Shown: positions 1 through 5,805, counted from the first letter of the stretch. The stretch is 6,096 bases of DNA from Chloroflexota bacterium (GCA_024223125.1 JAAEOP010001096.1:1-6096), one strand, 5' to 3'. Made by a program: numbers and translations. The notes: generated by a model from the sequence alone, not told the origin.

Positions 1-141
1 AACACCAACCGATGGCCGTACCGCAATATGTATTTTGGCGGCGCGCACGCGGTAGCCCAGCAGATTGCGCCCAACGGCGCAGAGCTTTGGGCCGCTGCGG
101 GCGACCGGCGGCGCGGCGGAACGGCCAAGCTGATTGTATGA
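1..141 (+). CDS. ggt: Probable gamma-glutamyltransferase, C-terminal end (partial)
   Basis: Frame 1 is open from the window edge to TGA at 139-141 and encodes 46 C-terminal residues. The sequence reads NMYFGGAHAV, a short stretch, then AAAGDRRRGGTAKLIV and stop. A 'N-M-Y-F-G-G-x-H-A-V' block followed by 'GD-x-RRGG' and a few hydrophobic residues is the usual ending of gamma-glutamyltransferases (Ntn-hydrolases that cleave gamma-glutamyl bonds, as in glutathione). In these proteins the GAxDPRRGG-like tail lies in the small subunit. The catalytic Thr and most of the protein lie outside the window, so the call rests on the tail alone. The downstream acetyltransferase starts within about 8 bases (or overlaps, if a TTG start is used), so the two are probably co-transcribed. 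Another secreted or cytosolic Ntn-hydrolase is the main alternative. Confidence 0.65.
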   Translation, partial: NTNRWPYRNMYFGGAHAVAQQIAPNGAELWAAAGDRRRGGTAKLIV

Positions 142-148
142 GGTCACG

Positions 149-1114
149 ATGAATATTCCAACCATCACCACCCCGCGTCTGGCGCTCCGCCCCTTCACCG
201 AGGCAGATACCACCGCACTGTATGAAATTCTAAGCGATCCGGAAGTCTTGCGCTATTTCCCCAGTTCTAAGCCCCCCGCGCAAGAGCAAGTCGCGCGGCT
301 GATTGCCGGACAATTGAAGCACTGGAAAGCGCACGGGCACGGCTGGTGGGCGGTTGAATCCCGCGCAGGGGGGCAGTTTATGGGCTGGTGCGGGCTGCAA
401 TATCTGCCGGAGACGGACGAGATCGAAGTCGGCTACCTGCTGGGGAAGCCTTTTTGGGGGCAGGGGCTGGCGACAGAGGCAACGCAGGCCAGTTTGCGCT
501 ATGCGTTTGAAGATAAGGGGCTGGAGACGATTGTGGCTATCGTCCACCCAGGGAACCGGGCTTCGCAGCGGGTGCTTGAAAAGTCGGGGATGGCTTTTAC
601 GAACGAGGCCGAGTATTTTGGGATGGACTGCTACCGGTATGTGTTGGGCCGCCCGGCCTTTGCGCGGGCCGCCCCAACGTGGGACACAATCGGGGGAAAG
701 CGGGGGCTGCCGTTTGAAAAGGAGATCGTTGAGCTGCATCAGTTCTTTCAGGACTGGTACAACGGCGAGCTGGACTCTACCGAGGCGCATTTTGCCAGGG
801 TTAGCCGAGCGCTGGCCCCCGGCTTTTCCATCATCTTCCCCGACGGCAGAGCCATGCCGCGCCAACCCTTGCTAGAGATGTTACGCGCGGCGCACGGTCA
901 GCGCGCTCATTTCCGCATTTGGATCGAGAATGTTCAGCGCCGCCACCAGACAGGGGTGTTAGCCGTGTATACTTACGAGGAGTGGCAGCAAACCGACCCT
1001 GACAGCGCCCCCACCGCGCGGCTCAGCACGGTTGTCTTCCGGCAAAACCCGGAGAGCCAAAACGGGCTGGTGTGGCTGCATGTGCATGAAACGTGGTTGG
1101 CGGATGAGGGGTGA
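149..1114 (+). CDS. GNAT N-acetyltransferase (RimJ/RimL-like) fused to a SnoaL/DUF4440-like domain
   Basis: This 321-residue protein has two domains. Residues about 7-168 are a GNAT acetyltransferase: a TPRLALRPF start typical of the RimJ/RimL group, an acetyl-CoA loop at 103-108 (WGQGLA), and the N-x-A-S-x-x-V-L-E-K-x-G-M block at 136-148 typical of this group. Such enzymes transfer acetyl from acetyl-CoA to an amine, either a protein N-terminus or a small molecule; the substrate here is unknown. Residues about 189-317 (from EKEIVELHQFF, through APGFSIIFPDGR, TYEEWQ and ARLSTVVF, to WLHVHETWL) resemble the NTF2-like SnoaL/DUF4440 fold, a cone-shaped ligand-binding or enzyme domain. A linker of about 20 residues joins them in one uninterrupted frame. 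ATG 149 is preferred because GAGG (140-143) lies 5 bases upstream; TTG 134 would add five residues and overlap the preceding stop. It probably shares a transcript with the gene upstream. Both domain calls are confident; the joint function is not known. Confidence 0.9.
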   Translation: MNIPTITTPRLALRPFTEADTTALYEILSDPEVLRYFPSSKPPAQEQVARLIAGQLKHWKAHGHGWWAVESRAGGQFMGWCGLQYLPETDEIEVGYLLGKPFWGQGLATEATQASLRYAFEDKGLETIVAIVHPGNRASQRVLEKSGMAFTNEAEYFGMDCYRYVLGRPAFARAAPTWDTIGGKRGLPFEKEIVELHQFFQDWYNGELDSTEAHFARVSRALAPGFSIIFPDGRAMPRQPLLEMLRAAHGQRAHFRIWIENVQRRHQTGVLAVYTYEEWQQTDPDSAPTARLSTVVFRQNPESQNGLVWLHVHETWLADEG

Positions 1115-1139
1115 GTAGGTGAGGTATTCTCCCCACGCT

Positions 1140-1158
1140 CGCAGGCATAAAGCCTGCG
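1140..1158. repeat. Hairpin between convergent genes (CGCAGGC-ATAAA-GCCTGCG)
   Basis: A perfect 7-bp inverted repeat (1140-1146 with 1152-1158) has a 5-base ATAAA loop. It lies midway in the 73-base spacer between two convergent stop codons (1114 and 1190). There is no T-run on either side, so it is not a canonical intrinsic terminator, but it could end or stabilise both converging transcripts. A motif of this kind (GCAGGC, short AT loop, GCCTGC, then GCCTACG) recurs between genes in many environmental Chloroflexota genomes as I recall; that is not verified here. Confidence 0.6.
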
Positions 1159-1164
1159 CCTACG

Positions 1165-1188
1165 ATTCTCCCATTCCCCCATTCTCCT
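1165..1188. repeat. Three tandem 8-mers (ATTCYCCY)
   Basis: ATTCTCCC (1165-1172), ATTCCCCC (1173-1180) and ATTCTCCT (1181-1188) run head to tail. A further ATTCTCCC lies at 1126-1133. The last unit touches the minus-strand stop codon at 1188-1190. This looks like short low-complexity spacer DNA, possibly slippage-prone; no function is claimed. Confidence 0.55.
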
Positions 1189-1817
1189 CACGGCACGTCG
1201 AAGGTTATCTCCCGGTAGCCGTAGGTGTTAATGACGCGTGTTTGTTCGTACAAGGTTTCGGTGACTGTGTCCGTCTGGTACACGTGGATGTGCCCGTGGA
1301 GATGAATGGCGGGCTTGAAGACGCGTAACAGCCAGTTAAACGCTTTAATGCCATGGTGCGGGAGATCAGGTTGGTCGTGGACACCAAAAGGCGGCGCGTG
1401 GGTTACGAAAATATCGAGAAAACGGCCATGCCGCAAACGGTTGAACATCAGGCGCGGGACAAGATAAAATACGTGTTCCCACATTTCGAATTGTGTGTAC
1501 TGGAATTTCGATCTGCGGTAACGCAAACACCCCTCAATCCCGGCCATTAGCAACCCTTCATGCCTGTACCGGCGGCGGTGCAAGTCGGTTCCCCCGTCGG
1601 GTTGCGTGCGGGGGCCGGCAGTTGTGTACTCCACCTCGTTTGCATGGTTCCCGCGCACAAAAAAGAGCGGCACTTCCAACAGCGTCAAGATATACTCTTG
1701 ATAATAGTAGGGCAAATCGCCGCAGCTGATAATCATATCTACGTCGGGAAATTTCTCCCGAACCTGCGCGCTATAAAATGGTTTGATGACAATGTCGCTG
1801 ATGGAAAGGATTTTCAT
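1188..1817 (-). CDS. Calcineurin-like metallophosphoesterase with atypical metal-site motifs
   Basis: The 209-residue product (from ATG 1817) has the metallophosphoesterase layout: MKILSISD (Asp8), SCGDLPYYY (Asp34), VRGNHAN (Asn57, His58), FVTHAPP (His140) and HLHGHIH (His176, His178). These residues normally bind a two-metal centre that hydrolyses phosphoester bonds. Two positions depart from the textbook motifs: D-x-H is D-I-V, without His, and GNHD is GNHA. Relatives I recall in Chloroflexota read SDEVV and GNHD, so the first change may be a family trait and the second more local. No signal peptide or membrane segment is seen, so a cytoplasmic protein is likely. ATG 1817 is preferred over GTG 1847 because MKILSISD is the normal N-terminus of this family, and a promoter plus palindrome occupy the upstream region. 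It converges on the GNAT gene and stands alone. The substrate cannot be told. Confidence 0.88.
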   Translation of the reverse strand: MKILSISDIVIKPFYSAQVREKFPDVDMIISCGDLPYYYQEYILTLLEVPLFFVRGNHANEVEYTTAGPRTQPDGGTDLHRRRYRHEGLLMAGIEGCLRYRRSKFQYTQFEMWEHVFYLVPRLMFNRLRHGRFLDIFVTHAPPFGVHDQPDLPHHGIKAFNWLLRVFKPAIHLHGHIHVYQTDTVTETLYEQTRVINTYGYREITFDVP

Positions 1818-1831
1818 GCAAAGCTCTGGGG

Positions 1832-1849
1832 TTGTGCCGTCCGGCACAA
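1832..1849. promoter_or_regulatory. Perfect 18-bp palindrome in the metallophosphoesterase leader
   Basis: TTGTGCCG-TC-CGGCACAA has 8-bp arms around a 2-base centre and lies 15-32 bases upstream of the ATG at 1817. As RNA it would fold as a 7-bp stem with a tetraloop. It sits just downstream of the predicted transcription start (about 1858), a normal place for a repressor operator. No T-run follows in the minus-strand direction, so it is not a terminator. Confidence 0.55.
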
Positions 1850-1864
1850 TACACCTGATGCAAA

Positions 1865-1893
1865 TTTATACCCCCATTACCCCTTCCCGTCAA
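1865..1893 (-). promoter_or_regulatory. Sigma70-like promoter for the minus-strand metallophosphoesterase
   Basis: On the minus strand TTGACG (1893-1888) and TATAAA (1870-1865) are separated by exactly 17 bases. Transcription would start near 1858 and give a leader of about 40 bases before ATG 1817. That places the alternative GTG (1847) too close to the 5' end for a good ribosome site, which supports the ATG start. Confidence 0.6.
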
Positions 1894-2052
1894 CGCCCTA
1901 CAAGAATTTCAGGAAGAAAGGTAAAATATTCTCTGGCGGGAATTATTAACAAACATCATGTTTTTTGTAGATGCTACATACGCAAAGCGCTAGGCTTTCA
2001 AATATCAAAACAACCTGGAGGGCGTATCGGCGGGAAGCTAAAGAGTGTACAA

Positions 2053-3276
2053 ATGGAACAAAAATTAGAAGATGCACATCAATTGTTGGAAAGAAACAAA
2101 ATCAATAAGGCTATTGAAATGTATCAATCCATTATTCAAACCGATCCAGGTGATGCACTGGCACACCAGGGGTTAGCGCAGTGTTTTCACAAACTTGGGC
2201 ATGGCGATTCGGCAATCACAGAAGCGCACAAGGCTCTTGCAATAAACCCTGAATTGGCAATTGCACACATGATTCTTAGTTCCCAATACTTACAACAAGG
2301 CAAATTCAAGGAAAGTGAACACGAAGCGCGAAAAGCGGTCGAAATTGATTCTCAGTTGGCAGATGGGTATGTGGCCTTAGGGAATAGCCTTATGATGCGC
2401 AAACAACTGGAAGAAGCAATAGTTACATTACGCCATGCTGTGCAGTTAGCGCCAAATAGTTGGGTAGCACACTATAATCTGGGGCTAGCATACTGGCAAT
2501 TCAGTCTCGCAAAAGAAGCATTCAGCGAAATGAAAATCGCCTTTAAATGCCACCCATCGTTTAGAACTGGAATTATGATGGTATTGATCTATGAAAGAGC
2601 AATGTATCCATGGTTTACATCATTGCTTCTCGGGGTCGCTTCTCTAGTTTTGTTTTGGCGCTCTATTCTTTCCCTTCTAATGACAATCATTGTTCTTGGG
2701 TACTTCTTGACCACAGGCATGATAGGTATCCAAGCCGGACAAAAACGCAGAGGTTTTATTCGGATAATGAGCACACTCTTATTTGTTGTTCTGTTTTTTT
2801 TAAATCCTTCAAGCGACAAAACACTCCTACATAATCCCACGCCATGCCCTGCGGTTCAGAGTGGTGTGGGTAATGAATTACTAACTATTAACTGTTACTC
2901 TTGGGAAACACAAACACCAACTTATCATTTTTCCTTCTCGCCGATTGAAGTACGCGTTGTCGAATGGCATCAACTAGTTGTCGATGTAACTATACGTAAT
3001 CAGCTAGCCCAGGAACTTATTCTGGATTGCGAAGTTTGGGATGCTAATGGCAATATTTATGTTAATGGCCCACCATTTTATACACTCCCCAACGAAAGTT
3101 TATCAATCATTCACCTTCAACCGGGTGAAACACAACGAGGAAAGTTAGGTTTTTCCATGCCCTTGGGTTTTTCAATGAAGGACACTAAACAAAAATTTTG
3201 GCTTCGGTGTGAAGGGTTGCAAAGCTTTGGCAATGAACTTGGAAACCAGATTGTTCTAATTATTGAGATTAAGTGA
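2053..3276 (+). CDS. TPR protein with three membrane segments and an extracytoplasmic beta domain
   Basis: The 407-residue product starts with five tetratricopeptide repeats, each exactly 34 residues (1-34, 35-68, 69-102, 103-136, 137-170), with TPR signature residues such as the A-x-x-x-x-x-x-A-L and NP/DP turns (e.g. AHKALAINPEL). Hydrophobic segments follow at about 186-202, 204-226 and 236-250. The QKRRGFIR loop between the second and third puts the TPRs in the cytoplasm and the C-terminus outside by the positive-inside rule. Residues about 290-407 are beta-rich, with VVDVTIRNQL, then YVNGPPFY, then LQPGETQRGKLGFSMP; this resembles the immunoglobulin-like DUF4352/telokin type, which is a tentative match. 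ATG 2053 is chosen because the first repeat begins there and AAGAG lies 7 bases upstream; in-frame codons back to 1783 read through non-coding DNA and the neighbouring gene. The gene is clearly AT-richer than its flanks, suggesting transfer. Probably a scaffold or sensor; function unknown. Confidence 0.85.
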   Translation: MEQKLEDAHQLLERNKINKAIEMYQSIIQTDPGDALAHQGLAQCFHKLGHGDSAITEAHKALAINPELAIAHMILSSQYLQQGKFKESEHEARKAVEIDSQLADGYVALGNSLMMRKQLEEAIVTLRHAVQLAPNSWVAHYNLGLAYWQFSLAKEAFSEMKIAFKCHPSFRTGIMMVLIYERAMYPWFTSLLLGVASLVLFWRSILSLLMTIIVLGYFLTTGMIGIQAGQKRRGFIRIMSTLLFVVLFFLNPSSDKTLLHNPTPCPAVQSGVGNELLTINCYSWETQTPTYHFSFSPIEVRVVEWHQLVVDVTIRNQLAQELILDCEVWDANGNIYVNGPPFYTLPNESLSIIHLQPGETQRGKLGFSMPLGFSMKDTKQKFWLRCEGLQSFGNELGNQIVLIIEIK

Positions 3277-3304
3277 AATGGCCAGCATGATATTGACCAT
3301 TTCA
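3274..3304. repeat. Inverted repeat starting at the TPR-gene stop codon
   Basis: TGAAATGG (3274-3281) and CCATTTCA (3297-3304) form a perfect 8-bp stem. After one mismatch, two more pairs extend it (CA/TG). The first TGA is the stop codon of the TPR gene. No T-run follows, so it could be a weak or rho-assisted terminator, a transcript-end stabiliser, or the scar of the AT-rich insert. The choice is open. Confidence 0.5.
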
Positions 3305-3378
3305 AACTTCAGGAAATGTGGGAAGTCCACACTTCTGCACCTAAAACGCATAACCTATCCATCCCAAAGGTATCCCCC

Positions 3379-3924
3379 ATGAAAACTCGTCCCTTTATCA
3401 TTACCGCTGCCGCAGGCGCAGCTATCCAAATCATTTGGACCATTACCATTACCATCATCTCATACTCGATGACTACAAACATGTTCGAGAGCTTCTCGCA
3501 GCCCGGCGGCATTCCAACTGACCCTCTCTCCACACCATTCTTCGGCAGCACCATGCTCATCGCTATGCTCGGGATGGTCTGTGGGCCGGCGCTGTACCTC
3601 CTGATGGGCGGGCTGTACGCCTATCTGCACCACCAAGACAGCCCAACACGCGCGGAAGACAGCGCAATTGGCGGTGGCGCGTCAGCCGCTTTCGCCCGTT
3701 TCCTGACCGGCATCGTAAGCATTGGCATCTCTATATTTATGACCCCGCTCATGATGGCGCAGCAATTAGGGCCAGAAATCCCCGTCCCTGCCGCCCCGTT
3801 CATTGGCTTTAGCACAATTGGCTCCATCGCAGGCGGCTTTATTGGCATCTGCGTCGGCGTTACAATCAGTGGCGCGCTGGGCGCGGTAGGCGGTGCAATC
3901 ACCGCAGCAATCCTCAACCGCTAA
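3379..3924 (+). CDS. Small integral membrane protein, unknown function
   Basis: A 181-residue, strongly hydrophobic protein that I do not recognise. Predicted membrane segments lie at about 6-29, 57-82, 107-126 and 140-163, and the Gly/Ala-rich tail (165-178) may be a fifth or part of the fourth. A short polar loop with HHQDSPTRAED (84-94) separates segments two and three. The last 40 residues are full of small residues (GSIAGGFIGICVG and similar), which suggests tight helix packing. ATG 3379 is chosen because AAAGG (3366-3370) lies 8 bases upstream and the hydrophobic N-terminus begins right after MKTRP; the ATG at 3316 has no properly spaced ribosome site and would add 21 polar residues. 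Only 14 bases separate its stop from the next start, so it is very likely translated with the downstream metallophosphoesterase. GC-rich like that gene and unlike the TPR gene. Confidence 0.75.
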   Translation: MKTRPFIITAAAGAAIQIIWTITITIISYSMTTNMFESFSQPGGIPTDPLSTPFFGSTMLIAMLGMVCGPALYLLMGGLYAYLHHQDSPTRAEDSAIGGGASAAFARFLTGIVSIGISIFMTPLMMAQQLGPEIPVPAAPFIGFSTIGSIAGGFIGICVGVTISGALGAVGGAITAAILNR

Positions 3925-3938
3925 AAGGCAGCAGGTTT

Positions 3939-4808
3939 ATGTCAACCCCCACCGACCGTTCTGCCCACAAACACAGCATACTACGGCTGGGTATCGGGCT
4001 GTTCTTCCAATACGCATTTGCATTCATCAGCAAGCTGATCGGCGAGCGCCCCTTCGACCCGGAAGCGATAGAAATCGCCCGGCAGCCCCTCGCCATCCCC
4101 CAACTGGACGCCGCCTTCAACGGCTACCGGATCGTGCAAATTAGCGACATTCACATGGGGACGTGGATGAACGAAGAGCGTCTGTCTCATATCGTCGAGA
4201 TGGTCAACCAACTGGAACCCGACCTGATCGCCATCACCGGCGACTTCATCTCCTACACCGTCGAACGCCCTTTGCAGGAGATTATCGGCCCACTCAGCAG
4301 GCTCGCCCCCAAAGATTTGACCCTGGCCGTGCTCGGCAACCACGACCACTGGACCGACGCCCAACAGGTGCGGAATGCGCTGGCCGCCAGCAGCGTCCAC
4401 GAGATTGGCAACGATGTCTACACCCTCCGGCGCGGCGCGGCTGTGCTGCACATCGCCGGGGTCGACTCCTTCTCCGTAGAGCAAGACCGTCTCGACCTTG
4501 TCCTCGAAAAACTGCCCGCCGATGGCCCGGCCATCCTCCTCGCCCACGAGCCTGACTTCGCCGACACCGCCGCGGCCACCGGGCGGTTTGCGCTGCAACT
4601 CTCCGGCCACTCCCACGGGGGGCAAATCCATCTGCCGCTCATCGGGCCGCCCATGCTGCCCACCAATGGGCGCAAATACCCCCACGGCCTTTACCGCGTC
4701 AAAGGGATGCACCAATACACCAACCGGGGGCTTGGCTCCACCTCCCTCCGCCTGCGGCTCAACTGCCCGCAAGAGATTACGGTTCTTACGCTTGAAACTG
4801 AAGATTGA
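3939..4808 (+). CDS. Membrane-anchored metallophosphoesterase, YkuE/YaeI-like
   Basis: This 289-residue protein has one N-terminal hydrophobic segment (about 14-34), then a complete calcineurin-like phosphoesterase domain. All expected metal-binding and catalytic motifs are present: SDIH (Asp70, His72), TGDF (Asp102), GNHDHW (Asn134, His135), AHEPDFAD (His203) and SGHSHGGQ (His224, His226). The pattern GHxHGGQ followed by a conserved N-R-G-L-G tail and L-N-C-P-Q-E-I-T-V-L is typical of the Bacillus YkuE/E. coli YaeI group, membrane-associated phosphoesterases thought to act on envelope or lipid-linked phosphates; the precise substrate here is unknown. ATG 3939 follows AAAAGG (3923-3928) by 10 bases. 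It probably forms a bicistron with the membrane protein upstream, so the two may act together at the membrane. Unlike the minus-strand phosphoesterase in the window, its active site appears intact. Confidence 0.92.
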   Translation: MSTPTDRSAHKHSILRLGIGLFFQYAFAFISKLIGERPFDPEAIEIARQPLAIPQLDAAFNGYRIVQISDIHMGTWMNEERLSHIVEMVNQLEPDLIAITGDFISYTVERPLQEIIGPLSRLAPKDLTLAVLGNHDHWTDAQQVRNALAASSVHEIGNDVYTLRRGAAVLHIAGVDSFSVEQDRLDLVLEKLPADGPAILLAHEPDFADTAAATGRFALQLSGHSHGGQIHLPLIGPPMLPTNGRKYPHGLYRVKGMHQYTNRGLGSTSLRLRLNCPQEITVLTLETED

Positions 4809-4824
4809 AAAGCCGTAAACGAGA

Positions 4825-4865
4825 GTAGACAAGTAAACAGGGTAGATAGGGTAGACAGGTAAATT
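4825..4865. repeat. Degenerate tandem GTARAY repeat, period about 9
   Basis: GTAGAC, GTAAAC, GTAGAT, GTAGAC and GTAAAT begin at 4825, 4833, 4842, 4851 and 4860, spaced 8, 9, 9 and 9 bases. The array starts 17 bases after the phosphoesterase stop. It may be slippage-generated spacer DNA; no protein-binding role can be shown. It opens the gene-free stretch 4809-5166. Confidence 0.55.
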
Positions 4866-4893
4866 TAGTAAATCACGGATTTGAGTTTTCCAT

Positions 4894-5032
4894 GTCATTG
4901 CGAACGAAGTGAAGCAATCTCCGCGCTCACTTTGGGATTGCGGCAAGCTGGGAGATTGCGCCGCTTCGCTTAGGCAAAAAACACCTACTAAGAAACTTAC
5001 CTTGTCGTCGCGAGTGAAATGAAGCGATCCCC
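4894..5032. repeat. Degenerate dispersed palindromic repeat, plus a second direct copy
   Basis: A unit starting gtcattgcgaacgaagtgaa (4894-4922 in full) is repeated in direct orientation at 5004-5032, with 22 of 29 bases the same. The first copy also has an inverted partner: 4914-4922 pairs perfectly over 9 bp with 4951-4959, and with interruptions the pairing runs from 4902-4922 to 4951-4971. The 'GTCATTGCGA-CGAAG-GAAGCAATCT' core is a widely dispersed REP- or MITE-like sequence in many bacterial genomes, from general recall. The second copy lacks its inverted arm, so both look like decayed elements. No coding potential is seen. Confidence 0.65.
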
Positions 5033-5071
5033 CCAGTTGTTTCGTTGTTTTTGTACAAGGATTTGCTGGCA

Positions 5072-5106
5072 GGAACCCTTTTTAGTTCCGCTTTATGCGG
5101 GTTAGG
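5072..5106. other. Cluster of small overlapping hairpins
   Basis: GGAAC (5072-5076) can pair with GTTCC (5085-5089), and CCGC (5088-5091) with GCGG (5097-5100). AACCC (5074-5078) can alternatively pair with GGGTT (5099-5103). The stems are mutually exclusive in part and short. They lie downstream of the toxin terminator in the minus direction, so a link to the toxin operon is unlikely. Reported as structure only. Confidence 0.25.
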
Positions 5107-5112
5107 GAAATA

Positions 5113-5144
5113 GAAAAAACCCGGCGGGAGGGGCCGGGCTTTGG
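5113..5144 (-). terminator. Intrinsic terminator of the toxin-antitoxin operon
   Basis: CCCGGC (5120-5125) pairs with GCCGGG (5133-5138) around a 7-base loop, with weaker AAA/TTT pairing outside. Read on the minus strand the stem is followed by a run of six T residues (5119-5114). It lies about 25 bases past the toxin stop codon (5167-5169), so it ends the minus-strand operon. Confidence 0.8.
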
Positions 5145-5166
5145 GGGGGGCAGCGCTCCATCAACG

Positions 5167-5523
5167 CTATTCCACTTCACGCGGTTCTGTTAGTAATCTT
5201 ATGCCTTGCAATATTTGTTGTATGCGCGCTTTTGAAACTGTTCCGATGTATTCGTCTAACTGCATTTTGTCTACCGCAAAAATTTGTGAAATATTGACCA
5301 CGCTGCGTTTTGGCAAATTCGCTTCACTTTCTTCTAATGTCACGTTCCCTGGGACTTCCGCTCGCTTCAGGTTAGAAGTTAAGGCACACACGACGACTGT
5401 ATTTATCCGACTCCGATTGAACAGGTTATTTTGGATGACGATATGCGGATGCCGATAGCCTGGTTCCGAGCCAACCGGCTCATTAAGTCCGACCCAATAT
5501 ATGTCTCCCTGGTTGATTACCAT
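5167..5523 (-). CDS. mazF: MazF/PemK-family toxin (endoribonuclease)
   Basis: This 118-residue protein matches the MazF/PemK toxin family in length and motifs. It opens with INQGDIYWVGL, as in these SH3-like barrels, then GSEPGYRHPHIVIQNN (Arg24, His25, Pro26), VVVCALTSN (Thr49, Ser50) and VVNISQIFAVDK (Ser79, Gln80). The Arg and Thr positions correspond to the residues MazF uses to cleave single-stranded mRNA. Cleavage stops translation unless the partner antitoxin binds. The ATG at 5523 overlaps the antitoxin stop by 7 bases and has a strong GGAGG (5532-5528) inside the end of the antitoxin gene, so the two are translationally coupled. No truncation or missing key residue is seen, so the toxin looks active. 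Cleavage sequence cannot be inferred. Confidence 0.93.
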   Translation of the reverse strand: MVINQGDIYWVGLNEPVGSEPGYRHPHIVIQNNLFNRSRINTVVVCALTSNLKRAEVPGNVTLEESEANLPKRSVVNISQIFAVDKMQLDEYIGTVSKARIQQILQGIRLLTEPREVE

Positions 5524-5771
5524 TCCCCCTCCAATAACTTCCGCTGTTGTTGCCGTGTTTTTGCCAGACGCAGTTGCTCGGCTGGGTCTGGCAAATCATC
5601 ATAAGCGCTATTTATTTTGTCAAGCAGTTGCCGATTTTGGTATCGTTGAATGAATTCTTCAACCGCCAACACGAAAATTCGGCTCCGCGAGATATTCAAC
5701 TCACTCGCTAGCGCTTCAACTTGCTCAAATAATGGTTCTTGGATCGAAATTGCTGTTTTTATACTCGCCAT
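5517..5771 (-). CDS. mazE: Ribbon-helix-helix antitoxin partner of the MazF-like toxin
   Basis: This 84-residue protein begins MASIKTAISI, the short beta strand of a ribbon-helix-helix DNA-binding domain. Two helices follow (about 13-24 and 30-44) with LNISRSRIF in the turn. The charged C-terminal half (45-84) is the part that normally wraps and blocks the toxin. Small RHH proteins immediately upstream of a MazF are antitoxins that also repress their own operon, which is the role inferred here. AAAAGG lies 9 bases before ATG 5771. The stop at 5517-5519 overlaps the toxin start. Its promoter and a likely operator are directly upstream. The RHH fold, rather than the AbrB fold of classical MazE, means mazE is used only as a functional label. 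Confidence 0.88.
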   Translation of the reverse strand: MASIKTAISIQEPLFEQVEALASELNISRSRIFVLAVEEFIQRYQNRQLLDKINSAYDDLPDPAEQLRLAKTRQQQRKLLEGEW

Positions 5772-5774
5772 ATT

Positions 5775-5805
5775 GTTATACCTTTTTGGTTTTGTTTAGT
5801 ATAAC
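5775..5805. promoter_or_regulatory. Candidate operator for antitoxin autoregulation
   Basis: GTTATAC (5775-5781) and GTATAAC (5799-5805) are a perfect inverted pair with centres 24 bases apart. One arm overlaps the predicted -10 element and the other lies just before the antitoxin start. RHH antitoxins often bind such paired sites in their own promoter. The half-site assignment is inference; the repeat itself is seen. Confidence 0.5.

Noticed and set aside
230..865. Minus-strand open frame within the acetyltransferase gene
   Set aside because: The plus frame carries clear GNAT and DUF4440-like motifs, while the minus product has no domain-like features.
1783..2052. N-terminal extension of the TPR protein back to 1783
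   Set aside because: It would overlap the minus-strand phosphoesterase start, its promoter and the palindrome, and it encodes no recognisable sequence. The first TPR begins exactly at the ATG at 2053.
3981..4946. Long minus-strand open frame opposite the second metallophosphoesterase
   Set aside because: It mirrors a gene whose catalytic motifs are all present on the plus strand. Its product is proline-, glycine- and valine-rich low-complexity sequence without a domain, as expected from antisense of GC-rich coding DNA.
4894..5032. CRISPR array
   Set aside because: There are only two diverged copies, one with a fold-back partner. There is no regular spacer series and no cas gene in view.
5072..5106. 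tRNA or structured small RNA gene
   Set aside because: The stems are short and mutually exclusive. There is no acceptor stem, anticodon arm or TTCGA-type loop in a consistent arrangement.
5141..5458. Plus-strand open frame opposite the toxin
   Set aside because: It starts inside the terminator's G-run, has no ribosome site, and lies antisense to a well-supported MazF gene.
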